DNA of 36,230 nt from DAOMOD01 sp964526035 (GTDB lineage: Bacteria; Pseudomonadota; Gammaproteobacteria; Xanthomonadales; BPKI01). The stretch is from contig CAZGKE010000020.1 of assembly GCA_964526035.1 (NCBI GenBank), forward strand, positions 1-36,230. The letters are read 5' to 3'. The notes under the pieces were generated by a model. It worked only from the letters and a program-made list of their open reading frames with translations. It made no database searches and was not told the origin of the DNA. A program made the translations under genes and the position numbers. Positions 1-7,860 of this stretch are shown piece by piece (position 1 is the first letter of the stretch; each line of letters starts with the position of its first letter).

Positions 1-299
1 GGAAGCGGGGCGTCCTCTCTTTGGGTTACCTTTCTCTGGACGAGCAGAGAAAGGTGACTCGGCCGCCGGGAGGCGGACGAAACAAAGTCATGGATGACAC
101 AACAAGACCCGCCGACAGGCGGACATCGAGAGACGTCGGAATGGGATGCCGACCTACGGCAGCAAGTGACCTGCCACCCTGAGGCGGACGAAACAGGGTC
201 ATGAATGACAGAACAGACAATCGTCGACAGGCGGACATACCCTCAATAGAGGAGATCCAACTCTCCGCGGTCGCGGCTTTCGCCGCTCCTACAAGGAAG
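1..299. repeat. Compound dispersed intergenic repeat with hairpin and REP
   Basis: No gene is supported in the first 346 bases. Positions 28-55 form a perfect 10-bp hairpin (ACCTTTCTCT / AGAGAAAGGT, 8-base loop). Two related copies of a roughly 58-base unit start at 70 and 181 (both begin GAGGCGGACGAAACA and end GACAGGCGGACAT). A REP-like hairpin lies at 264-295 (GCGGC 273-277 paired with GCCGC 282-286). The same modules recur in opposite orientation at 28985-29260, so this is a dispersed multi-part repeat and not a gene remnant. Such repeats next to genes are common in Xanthomonadales. Confidence 0.75.
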
Positions 300-346
300 C
301 GCGAGCAGGCCGACGCGACTCCGCCGCCGCACGGCGGGCCAAACCA

Positions 347-1171
347 CTATTCCAGGTGAATTTCATCCGCACCCGCCCAGCGCAGGATCTCGGCGATGGC
401 GGCGCGCACCAAGGGCTGCAGCTCGGGGGCGTAGAGCATTTCGCGGTCGATGCCTTCGGTCCAGCCGAAGATCGACTGGCGCAGCTGGTCCTCGCCGCGC
501 ACGCGATGGTGGATGTCGTCCATCAGGCGGCGCATTTCGGAAAGCGTGGGGCTGTAGCCCATCGCCTCGAACAGGGTGCCAAGCGATACCAGCAGCGCCT
601 CCGATTCGGGGCCGAGGCCGAGGTCGGACGGGCGATGGCCGAAACTGCTGCGACCCGGGTCGGCGTGAATCCGGAAGCTGACCTTGTGCAAGGAGTGATA
701 CAGGGGCTGCTCGGAGATCAGCAGCAGCAGCAGGGTGCGCGGATTGGCCACCACCGTGCCCTGACTCGATGACCATTCGCGGCTCTGCACGAACTGGAAA
801 AGGCGGATGTGCTCGCGGAAATCCGCCGCCTGCAGCTGGTCGAGGATGAGAATGGTGGGCTCACCTTCTGAATAGCTGCAGGCTTCGATGACGGCGCGCT
901 CGAAGGCGGGCAGGGGCGGCAGCTCGATGCCGTCGCTGACTTCCGGCGGTCCGGCCACTTCGGCCTGGGTAAAGTCGTGATAGAGGACGTGGGGGTGTTC
1001 CAGCGCCTGCGCCAGCGCACTGGCGAACGCGGTCTTGCGTCGGCCGGAGCGGCCGGTGATGTTGATGCAGCGCAAACGGTCCGGAGGCTGCGCAAACACG
1101 CAGTCCAGCGCGAATCCATAGTCGTCGTTGGACTCGAAGCCGTGTTCGGCGAGCTTGCGGCGCAGGCTCAT
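347..1171 (-). CDS. P-loop-like NTPase, hypothetical (degenerate Walker A)
   Basis: A 274-residue protein, taken from the ATG at 1169-1171 (MSLRRKLAEHGF) because the open frame upstream of it overlaps the aminotransferase gene and looks non-native. Residues 40-47 read GRSGRRKT after a beta-strand-like stretch (LRCINIT), as in a P-loop, but the glycine before the lysine is replaced by Arg. A Walker B-like strand ILILDQ ends near D111. The N-terminal half resembles an AAA/STAND-type nucleotide-binding fold; the C-terminal half is helical and unrecognised. It starts 47 bases after the aminotransferase stop on the same strand, so the two are probably co-transcribed. The function is unknown, and whether it hydrolyses ATP is doubtful given the altered motif. 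Confidence 0.7.
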   Translation of the reverse strand: MSLRRKLAEHGFESNDDYGFALDCVFAQPPDRLRCINITGRSGRRKTAFASALAQALEHPHVLYHDFTQAEVAGPPEVSDGIELPPLPAFERAVIEACSYSEGEPTILILDQLQAADFREHIRLFQFVQSREWSSSQGTVVANPRTLLLLLISEQPLYHSLHKVSFRIHADPGRSSFGHRPSDLGLGPESEALLVSLGTLFEAMGYSPTLSEMRRLMDDIHHRVRGEDQLRQSIFGWTEGIDREMLYAPELQPLVRAAIAEILRWAGADEIHLE

Positions 1172-1218
1172 GACGACTGTGCGGGGCGGCAGAAGATGTG
1201 GTCTGCCGCCCCGTACGC

Positions 1219-2724
1219 TCAGGCTGCCGCCGCCTCGGGCTGCGTCTTGCGCGGCCCGTGCAGCAGGGCGTGGCGCACCGCATTCACGATCAGCGCGATC
1301 TCGTCGCTGCCGATGTCGAAGGTCGGCGTGAAGCGCAGGCTGTTGGCGCCGCCGTGGATGACGCCGATGCCCTCGAAGCGCATGAACTCCTCGGTGCTGC
1401 CGGTGCCGAAGCACTTGTACTCGGGCGCCAGTTCGCACGACACCAGCAGGCCGGTGCCCTGCACCTTGGTGATCGGACCGCCCAGCTCATCGGCAAGCTT
1501 CTGCAGGCGCTCGACGAATTCCGCGCCGCGCGTGACGATGTTCTGGCGCAGCTCCGGCGTCAGGTTGTCCAGCACCGCCACGGCGACGTCCATGGCGCGC
1601 GGATTGCTGCTCATGGTGTTGCCGTAGATGCCCTTGCGATAGAGCTTCGCGGCGCGCTCGGTCACCGCCAGCACCGACAGCGGATACTGCCCGGCATTGA
1701 GCGCCTTGGAGTAGGTCTCCATGTCCGGCGGTGCCAGCGTCTCGAAGCCCGGATAGTCGACGATGGACAGCACGCCGTGCGCACGCAGCCCCGCCTGGAT
1801 CGAATCGATCAACAGAAGGCTACCGTGCGCCTCGGTGAGTTGGCGCGCTGCGCTGTAGAACTCGGGTGTCAGCGCCTTGCCGGGATCGCCTTCGCCCATC
1901 ACCGGTTCCAGGAACACCGCCTCGATGAACCAGCCATTGGCGTCGGCATCGGCAAACGCCTGGCGCAGCTGCGCGACGCTGTAGGGTTCGATGACGATCA
2001 GCTGGTCATGATTGCGCGCACTGGCAAGGTGCTGCTGGTAAGTCTTGCGCGTGGAGTCGGAGTACAGCGCCGGATGTTCCGTGCGGCCATGGAAGGCGCC
2101 CTTGACGGCCACGCGGCGCACCGTCTTGCCGGCATGGCGACCGCCCGCTTCGGTGTTGAGCTTGACGTTGACGTCGGCAATGCGCCCGGCCAGCGTCACC
2201 GACTCCGAGCCGGAATTCAGGCACAGGAACTTGCTGTACGGGCAACCGCCGCGCTTGTGGCCGACTTCGCGGCGCAGGGCGCGATCCAGGCGGATATGGC
2301 TGACGCTCGGCGTCATGATGTTGGCCATGACCTGCGGCCGCGACATCGCCTCCAGCACCGCGCGCGGCGCATGACCGAGTCCGAGCATGCCGTAGCCGCC
2401 CGAGTCGTGCAGCACCGCGCCTTTCAGGGTGACGATCCACGGCCCGCCGGCGGCCAGCGCGACATAGGGGTTGATGGCGTCGTCGGCATAGAAATTGACG
2501 AAACCCTTCTGCGCTTCCTCGACCTGGGTGGCCTCGTCGGCAGCCAGCAGCTCCGGCATCTCGGACTTCAGCGCCTCGAACTGCGCATGGGCGTCTTCGA
2601 TCGCGGCCGCCAGGCTCGGGTGGCTGGTGGCGAAGCGGCGGATGATGGCGTCATCGAGGCCACGGGTCTTGGCGGCGCCACCGTGGCGGCGCATCTCGTC
2701 GAGTTTGCGGATCAGGCTGTCCAT
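1219..2724 (-). CDS. Class III PLP-dependent aminotransferase
   Basis: A 501-residue fold-type I, class III (ornithine/lysine/GABA-type) aminotransferase. Visible family features are the phosphate-binding NSGSES at 170-175, FHGRT at 211-215, the cofactor-ring aspartate in LLIDSIQAG (D307; the usual DEVQ is here DSIQ) and the Schiff-base lysine in ETYSKAL (K340). It carries a longer N-terminal region (about 95 residues) before the core domain than ordinary class III enzymes; the substrate cannot be told from sequence, although lysine 6-aminotransferase-like enzymes are one candidate. The start is well fixed by an ideal Shine-Dalgarno at 2729-2734. It is divergent from the sensor kinase and followed by the P-loop gene. 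Confidence 0.9.
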   Translation of the reverse strand: MDSLIRKLDEMRRHGGAAKTRGLDDAIIRRFATSHPSLAAAIEDAHAQFEALKSEMPELLAADEATQVEEAQKGFVNFYADDAINPYVALAAGGPWIVTLKGAVLHDSGGYGMLGLGHAPRAVLEAMSRPQVMANIMTPSVSHIRLDRALRREVGHKRGGCPYSKFLCLNSGSESVTLAGRIADVNVKLNTEAGGRHAGKTVRRVAVKGAFHGRTEHPALYSDSTRKTYQQHLASARNHDQLIVIEPYSVAQLRQAFADADANGWFIEAVFLEPVMGEGDPGKALTPEFYSAARQLTEAHGSLLLIDSIQAGLRAHGVLSIVDYPGFETLAPPDMETYSKALNAGQYPLSVLAVTERAAKLYRKGIYGNTMSSNPRAMDVAVAVLDNLTPELRQNIVTRGAEFVERLQKLADELGGPITKVQGTGLLVSCELAPEYKCFGTGSTEEFMRFEGIGVIHGGANSLRFTPTFDIGSDEIALIVNAVRHALLHGPRKTQPEAAAA

Positions 2725-2728
2725 GGTT

Positions 2729-2734
2729 CCTCCT
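2729..2734 (-). promoter_or_regulatory. Ribosome binding site of the aminotransferase gene
   Basis: AGGAGG on the minus strand, four bases before the ATG at 2724. It is a full match to the Shine-Dalgarno consensus and decides the start. Confidence 0.85.
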
Positions 2735-2853
2735 CGGGAACGGGCTTGCGGGCCGGCGTCGAAACGCGGCCATTACTCTTTGAAAAAGAAAGAAAAGCGG
2801 GGATGAAGAAGGCGTCCATTGTAGCAGCAGGCGCGCGCCTCCAACACCCCGCA

Positions 2854-2865
2854 TGACAACTGTCA
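2854..2865. promoter_or_regulatory. Short palindrome in the divergent aminotransferase/kinase spacer
   Basis: TGACA-AC-TGTCA, a 5-bp inverted repeat with a two-base centre, lies between the two divergent genes and upstream of the putative kinase promoter. It could be an operator, but such a short palindrome can arise by chance. Confidence 0.25.
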
Positions 2866-2889
2866 CGCAGGCCCGGTTACCGACAGGGC

Positions 2890-2919
2890 TTGGGTGCGCG
2901 GTGCGCTTCGCACTAGCAT
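2890..2919 (+). promoter_or_regulatory. Possible promoter of the kinase gene, giving a near-leaderless mRNA
   Basis: TTGGGT at 2890-2895 and TAGCAT at 2914-2919 are spaced by 18 bases. The ATG follows six bases after the -10-like hexamer and there is no Shine-Dalgarno before it, which suggests a leaderless transcript. This is inferred from hexamer similarity only. Confidence 0.35.
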
Positions 2920-2925
2920 GGCTGC

Positions 2926-4122
2926 ATGAGTCACTCCGGCAACATGCGCGACCTGCTGCGCGCGCTGCAGCGCTTCGGTACCACGCTGAGGCAGCGCCTG
3001 CTGCCGCCCGTGCTGGACCCGGGCGCCATGCCCTTCTTCAGCCTCACCTACATCAGCTTTCTCGGCATGCCCTTCGTGTTCGGGCCTGAGGACGGCGCCG
3101 ATGGTCTGGCCACGATGGTCGCCGTGGCCGTCTTCGTCCCGCTGTACTTCGCCTTCTACTGGGCGCGCGACTGGCACAGGGCGGCCATTCTGCTGGTGAT
3201 CGCCGCCCTCGCGGTGCCGATGCTGAGTTTCAACTGGTTCAGCAGCACCTTCCTGATCTACAGCAACGTGCTCGCGGTGCTGCTTCCCTGGCGGCAGATG
3301 CTGGTGGTGGTGGTGGTGAGCCAGCTGCTGTGGATGCTGGCGGTGGCGATGACTTCATTGCCTTTTGGCTTCTTCGTGTTCATGGGCGCGTTCACCGGCG
3401 TGTTCTCCGCGGTCGGATGCTGGGTGTGGGTGAGCGGCGCCCGCCGCAATGCCGCCCTGCGCCTGTCGCAGGACGAGGTGCGACGTCTCGCCGTGGTCGC
3501 CGAGCGCGAACGTATCGGTCGCGACCTGCACGACCTGCTCGGGCACACCCTGTCGGTGGTGGCCCTGAAATCCGAGCTGGCCGGGAAGCTGATCGATCGC
3601 GATGCCGAAGCCGCCCGCCGCGAGATCATCGAAGTGGGGCAGGTGGCGCGCGAGGCGCTGGCGCAGGTGCGCAGCGCGGTGACCGGCTTCCGCCGCATGC
3701 TGCTGCCGGCGGCACTGGCGAACGCGCGGATGGCGCTTGATGCCGTGCGCGTCGAATTCCGCTACGAGACCCGACACGGACCGCTCCCGCAGGAAATCGA
3801 GACCATTCTGGCGCTGGCCCTGCGCGAGGCGGTGACCAACGTCGCCCGCCACGCGCGCGCGCATCATTGCAGTGCCGTCGTGGAGGTGGTCGACGATCGC
3901 GTGCGTCTGATCGTCGAGGACGACGGCGTAGGCGCGGTCGCCGCCGAGGGTCACGGTTTGAGCGGGATGCGCGAGCGTGTGGAAACGCTTGGCGGCAGCG
4001 TCACTATCGACAGCGGAAAAGCGCACGGCACCCGGCTGCTGGTGGAGATGCCGCTGGAGGAGGCCGATGAGCAGCCCGCGGAAGCGCCACTGCCGCTGTC
4101 GGGAGAATTCAAGCCCGCTTGA
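2926..4122 (+). CDS. Sensor histidine kinase, DesK/NarX-like (HisKA_3)
   Basis: A 398-residue membrane kinase. The N-terminal half (about 38-170) holds five or six hydrophobic segments and no obvious periplasmic sensor domain, like DesK, which senses the membrane itself. The dimerisation/phosphoacceptor region reads ERERIGRDLHDLLGHTLSVV with the phosphorylated histidine at H202. The ATPase domain shows an N-box (LREAVTNVARHARAHH), a G1 box (VEDDGVG) and a G2 box (GHGLSGMRERV). It is followed by a cognate response regulator gene. In Bacillus the related DesK/DesR pair controls membrane fluidity; no desaturase or ABC transporter sits here, so the target is unknown. There is no clear ribosome binding site. 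Confidence 0.92.
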   Translation: MSHSGNMRDLLRALQRFGTTLRQRLLPPVLDPGAMPFFSLTYISFLGMPFVFGPEDGADGLATMVAVAVFVPLYFAFYWARDWHRAAILLVIAALAVPMLSFNWFSSTFLIYSNVLAVLLPWRQMLVVVVVSQLLWMLAVAMTSLPFGFFVFMGAFTGVFSAVGCWVWVSGARRNAALRLSQDEVRRLAVVAERERIGRDLHDLLGHTLSVVALKSELAGKLIDRDAEAARREIIEVGQVAREALAQVRSAVTGFRRMLLPAALANARMALDAVRVEFRYETRHGPLPQEIETILALALREAVTNVARHARAHHCSAVVEVVDDRVRLIVEDDGVGAVAAEGHGLSGMRERVETLGGSVTIDSGKAHGTRLLVEMPLEEADEQPAEAPLPLSGEFKPA

Positions 4123-4175
4123 GCGCGGTCGCCGTCACTGTTAGCGTGCGCGGACCCCCGACAAGCGGAGCCGTC

Positions 4176-4778
4176 GTGATTCGAGTGATGATCGCCGAAG
4201 ACCAGGGCATGGTGCGTGGCGCCCTGGCCGCTCTGCTGTCGCTGGAGCCCGACATCGAAGTGATCGGCAGCGCCGCCGACGGCGAACAGGCGTGGCGCAT
4301 GCTGCGCGATACGCCACCCGACGTGCTGCTGACCGACATCGAGATGCCCGGCGTCACTGGCCTCGAGCTGGCCCAGCGCGTGCAGCGACACGAACTGCCG
4401 TGCAAGGTGATCATCCTCACCACGTTCGCGCGTCCAGGCTACCTGCGCCGCGCCCTGGATGCGGGCGTGCGCGGTTACCTGCTGAAGGACGCGCCCTCGG
4501 AAAAACTCGCCGAGGCGCTGCGCAGCGTGCATCGCGGCGGTCGCGTCATCGATCCCGAACTTGCCGTCGAAGCCTGGGGCGAAGCCGACCCGCTGAACGA
4601 TCGCGAGCGCCAGGTCCTGCGGCTCGCCGGCGACGGCATGAGCGCACCCGACATGGCCCGTCAGCTCGGACTGACGCAGGGCACCGTGCGCAACTATCTG
4701 TCCGAAGCGATCGGCAAGCTCGGCGTGTCGAACCGCATCGAAGCCTATCGATTGGCGCGGCAGAAGGGTTGGCTCTGA
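4176..4778 (+). CDS. NarL/FixJ-family response regulator (DesR-like)
   Basis: A 200-residue response regulator with a receiver domain (residues 1-120; acidic pair E8-D9, phosphoacceptor D54 in LLTDIEMPG, conserved K104) and a LuxR-type helix-turn-helix (about 138-195; LNDRERQVLRL ... MARQLGLTQGTVRNYLSEAIGKLGVSNR). I chose the GTG at 4176 preceded by AGCGGAG, because the receiver fold starts directly there (MIRVMIAEDQGMVRG); the frame stays open to a TTG at 4119 overlapping the kinase stop, but those 19 residues look non-native. It follows the kinase by 53 bases and is almost certainly its partner. Its DNA target is not evident. Confidence 0.92.
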   Translation: MIRVMIAEDQGMVRGALAALLSLEPDIEVIGSAADGEQAWRMLRDTPPDVLLTDIEMPGVTGLELAQRVQRHELPCKVIILTTFARPGYLRRALDAGVRGYLLKDAPSEKLAEALRSVHRGGRVIDPELAVEAWGEADPLNDRERQVLRLAGDGMSAPDMARQLGLTQGTVRNYLSEAIGKLGVSNRIEAYRLARQKGWL

Positions 4779-4802
4779 CCCCACCAGTCAGGTGCCACCG
4801 TC

Positions 4803-4833
4803 AGCGCCGCGTGAGGACTCGACTTGCGGCGCT
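4803..4833 (+). terminator. Hairpin after the two-component operon
   Basis: AGCGCCGC at 4803-4810 pairs perfectly with GCGGCGCT at 4826-4833 around a 15-base loop, 25 bases after the regulator stop. There is no T tract, so intrinsic termination is only possible. Confidence 0.4.
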
Positions 4834-4937
4834 GCGCTTCGTTCAGGAACCGGTCGGCTGGCAAGAATGCGCTCAGTGGCGGTTCATGGCCCAAGGCGGA
4901 GGATGAAAAGGTCAGTCTGCTTCGGAGCGCCATCCTC

Positions 4938-5627
4938 ATGTTTACCCGGTTCGCTTTGCCCCTGTCAGCCGCGATTCTCGGTCTGGGCCTTGTGGCCACC
5001 AGCACGCCTGCTCAGGCAGGAAGCTGGAGTGTATCGATCGGCGGCTACGGATCCGGCTACAACTACAACGTCGGCTACCGCGACCATGGTCGCTACTATC
5101 GCAACCAGCGCGGCTACCGCGGCAGCTACGGCGTCGGCTTCGGCCATGGCTACGGCTACGGTCAGGGCTATGGCTACGGCTACGGCCACGGCTACGGCTA
5201 TGCGCCGAGCTACTACTACAGCTCACCGCGCTACTACGCGCCGGTCTACTACAGTTCGTCACGCTATCCCAGCTACGGTGGCCACTACGGCTACAACAGC
5301 GGCTATTACCCGCGTTCCACGTCCCGCGTGCGCTACTACGATCACCCGCCGGCGTCGCGCAACGATGGCTATTACAGACCGGTCCGCTCGGCAGGCGAGG
5401 TGCGCTACTACAACCAGCGTCCCACCCCGCGGCCCGGCTATGACCGCGACGGCTACGGCGCCCAGTCCCGCGACCGCGCTGTCAACCGCTCGTATGCCTA
5501 CGACGAGGTCGATACCGAACCGAGGAGCGTCAGGGAAACGCAGCCCGAGGCGGCCTATTTCGAGGATGCCGAGCCGGTCTACGAGGCCTATCCCGAGGAT
5601 TCCCCCGGCCGCATCGAACGGCGCTGA
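4938..5627 (+). CDS. Secreted Gly/Tyr-rich low-complexity protein
   Basis: A 229-residue protein with a clear Sec signal peptide (MFTRFALPLSAAILGLGLVA, cleavage after TPAQA). The mature N-terminal half is built from GY, GYGY and YY steps (for example GYGYGQGYGYGYGHGYGYAP), then a Tyr/Arg/Pro-rich middle and an acidic C-terminal tail (DTEPRSVRETQPEAAYFEDAEP). No catalytic domain is visible. The ATG at 4938 is chosen because the signal peptide starts there; the frame is open upstream but reads as non-coding. Gly/Tyr-rich exported proteins can be surface or matrix components or be disordered, but the role here is unknown. A 6-bp hairpin (5619-5635) spans the stop codon. Confidence 0.75.
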   Translation: MFTRFALPLSAAILGLGLVATSTPAQAGSWSVSIGGYGSGYNYNVGYRDHGRYYRNQRGYRGSYGVGFGHGYGYGQGYGYGYGHGYGYAPSYYYSSPRYYAPVYYSSSRYPSYGGHYGYNSGYYPRSTSRVRYYDHPPASRNDGYYRPVRSAGEVRYYNQRPTPRPGYDRDGYGAQSRDRAVNRSYAYDEVDTEPRSVRETQPEAAYFEDAEPVYEAYPEDSPGRIERR

Positions 5628-5752
5628 ACGCGCCGCCACTGCGATCTGTTCACGCGCCCACAGCAGGCGCAGGGTGCCCTTCGGCACGGTTCGAAGCGGC
5701 CAGGCGCTGTGCTAGTCTCGTCGCCCCGGCATCTGGCCGGCGGGAACGACGC

Positions 5753-6409
5753 ATGAGCGAGCGCGACAGTCGACTGGAAAACGCGGAAAGGAAAGGCGAC
5801 AACTGGCGGTTTATCCGCCAGTGGCTGCGCAATCCGCTGTCAGTCGCAGCCGTGGCGCCCTCCAGTCGTCAGCTGGCCGGGCGCATGGTGTCCGAGCTGC
5901 CTGAGGAGACCCGCAGGGTCATCGAACTTGGCGGCGGCACCGGCGTATTCACCCGCGCCATCCTCGACAGCGGCGTGACGCCGGACAACCTCCTGATCCT
6001 CGAACTCAACGAAGAACTTGCGCGGCTGCTGCGCGAGCGCTTCGACCAGTCCCATGTGGTGTGCGGCGATGCTCGTGAACTGGTGCGCCTTGCCACGCAG
6101 AGCGGTTACCTCGACGACGGCCTCGCCGACGCGGTGATCAGCGGACTCGGCCTGCTGTCGATGACACGCCAGACCCAGCGCGAGATCCTGCAGGCGGCAT
6201 TCGACTCCATGCGCCCCGACGGTCGCATGGTGCAGTTCACCTATGGCCCGGTATCGCCGGTGCAGCGCGCGCTGCTCGACGAGCTCGACCTGAACGTCAG
6301 GCGCAGCTCGTTTGCATGGTGGAACATGCCGCCGGCGACCGTGTACGTGTTCACCCGTCGCCGCTCGCGCGGAATCGTCGCCACCAAGGTGCGCCCCGGC
6401 AACGATTGA
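5753..6409 (+). CDS. Phospholipid N-methyltransferase-like SAM-dependent methyltransferase
   Basis: A 218-residue class I methyltransferase. The N-terminus has WLRNPLSVAAVAPSSRQLA, typical of the bacterial phospholipid N-methyltransferase group (COG3963), then the SAM-binding motif I VIELGGGTGVFTRAIL at about 56-71, an acidic residue after strand 2 (ILELNEE), and GDARELV. The related PmtA enzymes methylate phosphatidylethanolamine to phosphatidylcholine at the membrane. Some relatives of this group act on other acceptors, so the substrate is inferred. GGGAA lies ahead of the ATG. The gene ends one base before the converging gene at 6411. Confidence 0.8.
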   Translation: MSERDSRLENAERKGDNWRFIRQWLRNPLSVAAVAPSSRQLAGRMVSELPEETRRVIELGGGTGVFTRAILDSGVTPDNLLILELNEELARLLRERFDQSHVVCGDARELVRLATQSGYLDDGLADAVISGLGLLSMTRQTQREILQAAFDSMRPDGRMVQFTYGPVSPVQRALLDELDLNVRRSSFAWWNMPPATVYVFTRRRSRGIVATKVRPGND

Positions 6410-6410
6410 G

Positions 6411-7022
6411 CTAGCGCCGACTGATCCGCTGCACGCTGCGAATGTTGCAGGCAAGCAGGCTGCCTTCCAGTCGAATCGAATTCCGGCTCAGCAGCGTGCC
6501 GCTGCCGAGCGGGACCACCGAGTCATTTTCGCCCCCGCAGATCTCGCGCAGACCGCGGCGTGAGCTGAAGCGCACCGAGTCGGTCAGGCTGAGATCGGGG
6601 CAGCTGCCGGAAAGCGTCACCTCGTAATTCCCGCTGCGCGTATCGACCCGCAACCTGTCCAGCGCCAGCAGCGACCAGGCGCGCGTGCGGTCCTTGCGGA
6701 AGCAGTCAAGACCGGTGGGATCAAACGCCACCATATCGATGACCGCGCAGTACGCACCTTGCACCTGCAGCGCATCGCCCGCACCGCAGAACTCTTCGCC
6801 TGCAGCATTCGGTCGCAGCCACACGTCGGCGCTTTCCAGCAGGCCGGGGCAGGGGCCGTCGGTGCGCAGCAGCACCTGGCGATCGGGAAGCGTCAGCAGC
6901 AGATCCTGTGTCGACAGCACCACCGCGGAACGCGGTGCCTGCAGGTCGAAACACGCGGGCTCCTCCGCAACCACTGGATGCGCCAGAAGAACCGATACGA
7001 CCAGCGTGATGATCCGGGCCAT
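6411..7022 (-). CDS. Secreted protein with two tandem DUF6491-like Cys domains
   Basis: A 203-residue exported protein with a signal peptide (MARIITLVVSVLLAHPVVA). The mature part consists of two repeats with matching cysteine spacing: C24-C58-C79 and C107-C141-C162, that is gaps of 34 and 21 in both. Each repeat begins with a CF motif, continues through an R-W/V-x-L stretch, then C-P-(G/D)-L and ends with a Cys. The pattern resembles the small exported DUF6491 proteins of Xanthomonadales, here duplicated; that family name is from memory. The ATG at 7020-7022 is chosen for the signal peptide. It lies 46 bases after fdhD on the same strand. No function is known. Confidence 0.7.
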   Translation of the reverse strand: MARIITLVVSVLLAHPVVAEEPACFDLQAPRSAVVLSTQDLLLTLPDRQVLLRTDGPCPGLLESADVWLRPNAAGEEFCGAGDALQVQGAYCAVIDMVAFDPTGLDCFRKDRTRAWSLLALDRLRVDTRSGNYEVTLSGSCPDLSLTDSVRFSSRRGLREICGGENDSVVPLGSGTLLSRNSIRLEGSLLACNIRSVQRISRR

Positions 7023-7068
7023 GCGTCGAGTGTAGTCCCAAGACGGCGCGAACAAAAGCACGGTCGGG

Positions 7069-7860
7069 CTACCCAAGCCGCCCGGGGTGCGCGTAGACAC
7101 TCATGCTGTCGTCGCGGGCGAAGGCCACCAGCGTCAGGCCGGCGCTTTCGGCCAGGCGGATGGCCAGTCCGGTCGGCGCGGAGATGGCAGCCAGGAACTC
7201 GATCCCGGCCTCGGCCGCCTTGTGCACGACCTCGTAGGACGCACGCGAAGTGATCATCAGGAAACCGGCGTGGACGCCGGCGCGGGCGCGCGCACCGATC
7301 ACCTTGTCGATCGCATTGTGGCGGCCGACGTCCTCGCGCACGATCAGGCCCTCGGCATGCGCGAAGCCGGCGGCGTGCAGGCCGTGGCACTGGTGGTTCA
7401 AGGTCTGGGCGTCCTTGAGCGCTGCGAATGCGTCACGCAGCGCGGCGACGGTCACGGCGGAACCTTCACCCACGCGTCGCACCGGCCGGATCGCGTGGGC
7501 CAGTGAATCGGCACCGCACACGCCGCAGCCGGCACGTCCGGTGAGACTGCGAATGCGCCCTTCAAGCGCAAGGAAGCGCTGCTCGGGGATGGTCACCTGC
7601 AGCTCGATGCCGTCGCCGCCGTGTTCGATGCCGTCGAGCCGGAACTCGCTCGGCGCGCCAATGATGCCCTCGCTCAGCGCGAAGCCCAGCGCGAAGTCAT
7701 CGAGGTCGGCGGGCGTCGCCATCATCACCGCGTGCGAGCGGCCGTTGAAGACCATGGCAACCGGTGTTTCTTCGGCGACGCGGTCGCGCAGCGGCTCACG
7801 GCCGCCGCCGTCAATGCGGATCGCGTCGACTTCGCACAGCGGAGGCGTGACGTCGTTCAT
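7069..7860 (-). CDS. Formate dehydrogenase accessory sulfurtransferase FdhD
   Basis: A 263-residue FdhD protein. FdhD moves sulfur from the IscS desulfurase to the molybdenum cofactor so that formate dehydrogenase becomes active. Family motifs are visible: the cysteine loop GCGVCG (C112, C115), the NHQCHGLHAAGF stretch, the signature REDVGRHNAIDKVIG and SRASYEVVHKAAEAG near the C-terminus. The ATG overlaps the stop of the upstream molybdoenzyme gene as ATGA, so the two are translationally coupled. This strongly suggests that FdhD matures the neighbouring oxidoreductase. Confidence 0.95.
   Translation of the reverse strand: MNDVTPPLCEVDAIRIDGGGREPLRDRVAEETPVAMVFNGRSHAVMMATPADLDDFALGFALSEGIIGAPSEFRLDGIEHGGDGIELQVTIPEQRFLALEGRIRSLTGRAGCGVCGADSLAHAIRPVRRVGEGSAVTVAALRDAFAALKDAQTLNHQCHGLHAAGFAHAEGLIVREDVGRHNAIDKVIGARARAGVHAGFLMITSRASYEVVHKAAEAGIEFLAAISAPTGLAIRLAESAGLTLVAFARDDSMSVYAHPGRLG

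Noticed and set aside
1198..2856. 552-residue open frame on the plus strand
   Set aside because: Antisense to the aminotransferase, which has conserved motifs and an ideal ribosome binding site.
4119..4175. TTG start for the response regulator overlapping the kinase stop
   Set aside because: The added 19 residues do not fit a receiver domain, and the GTG at 4176 has a better Shine-Dalgarno.
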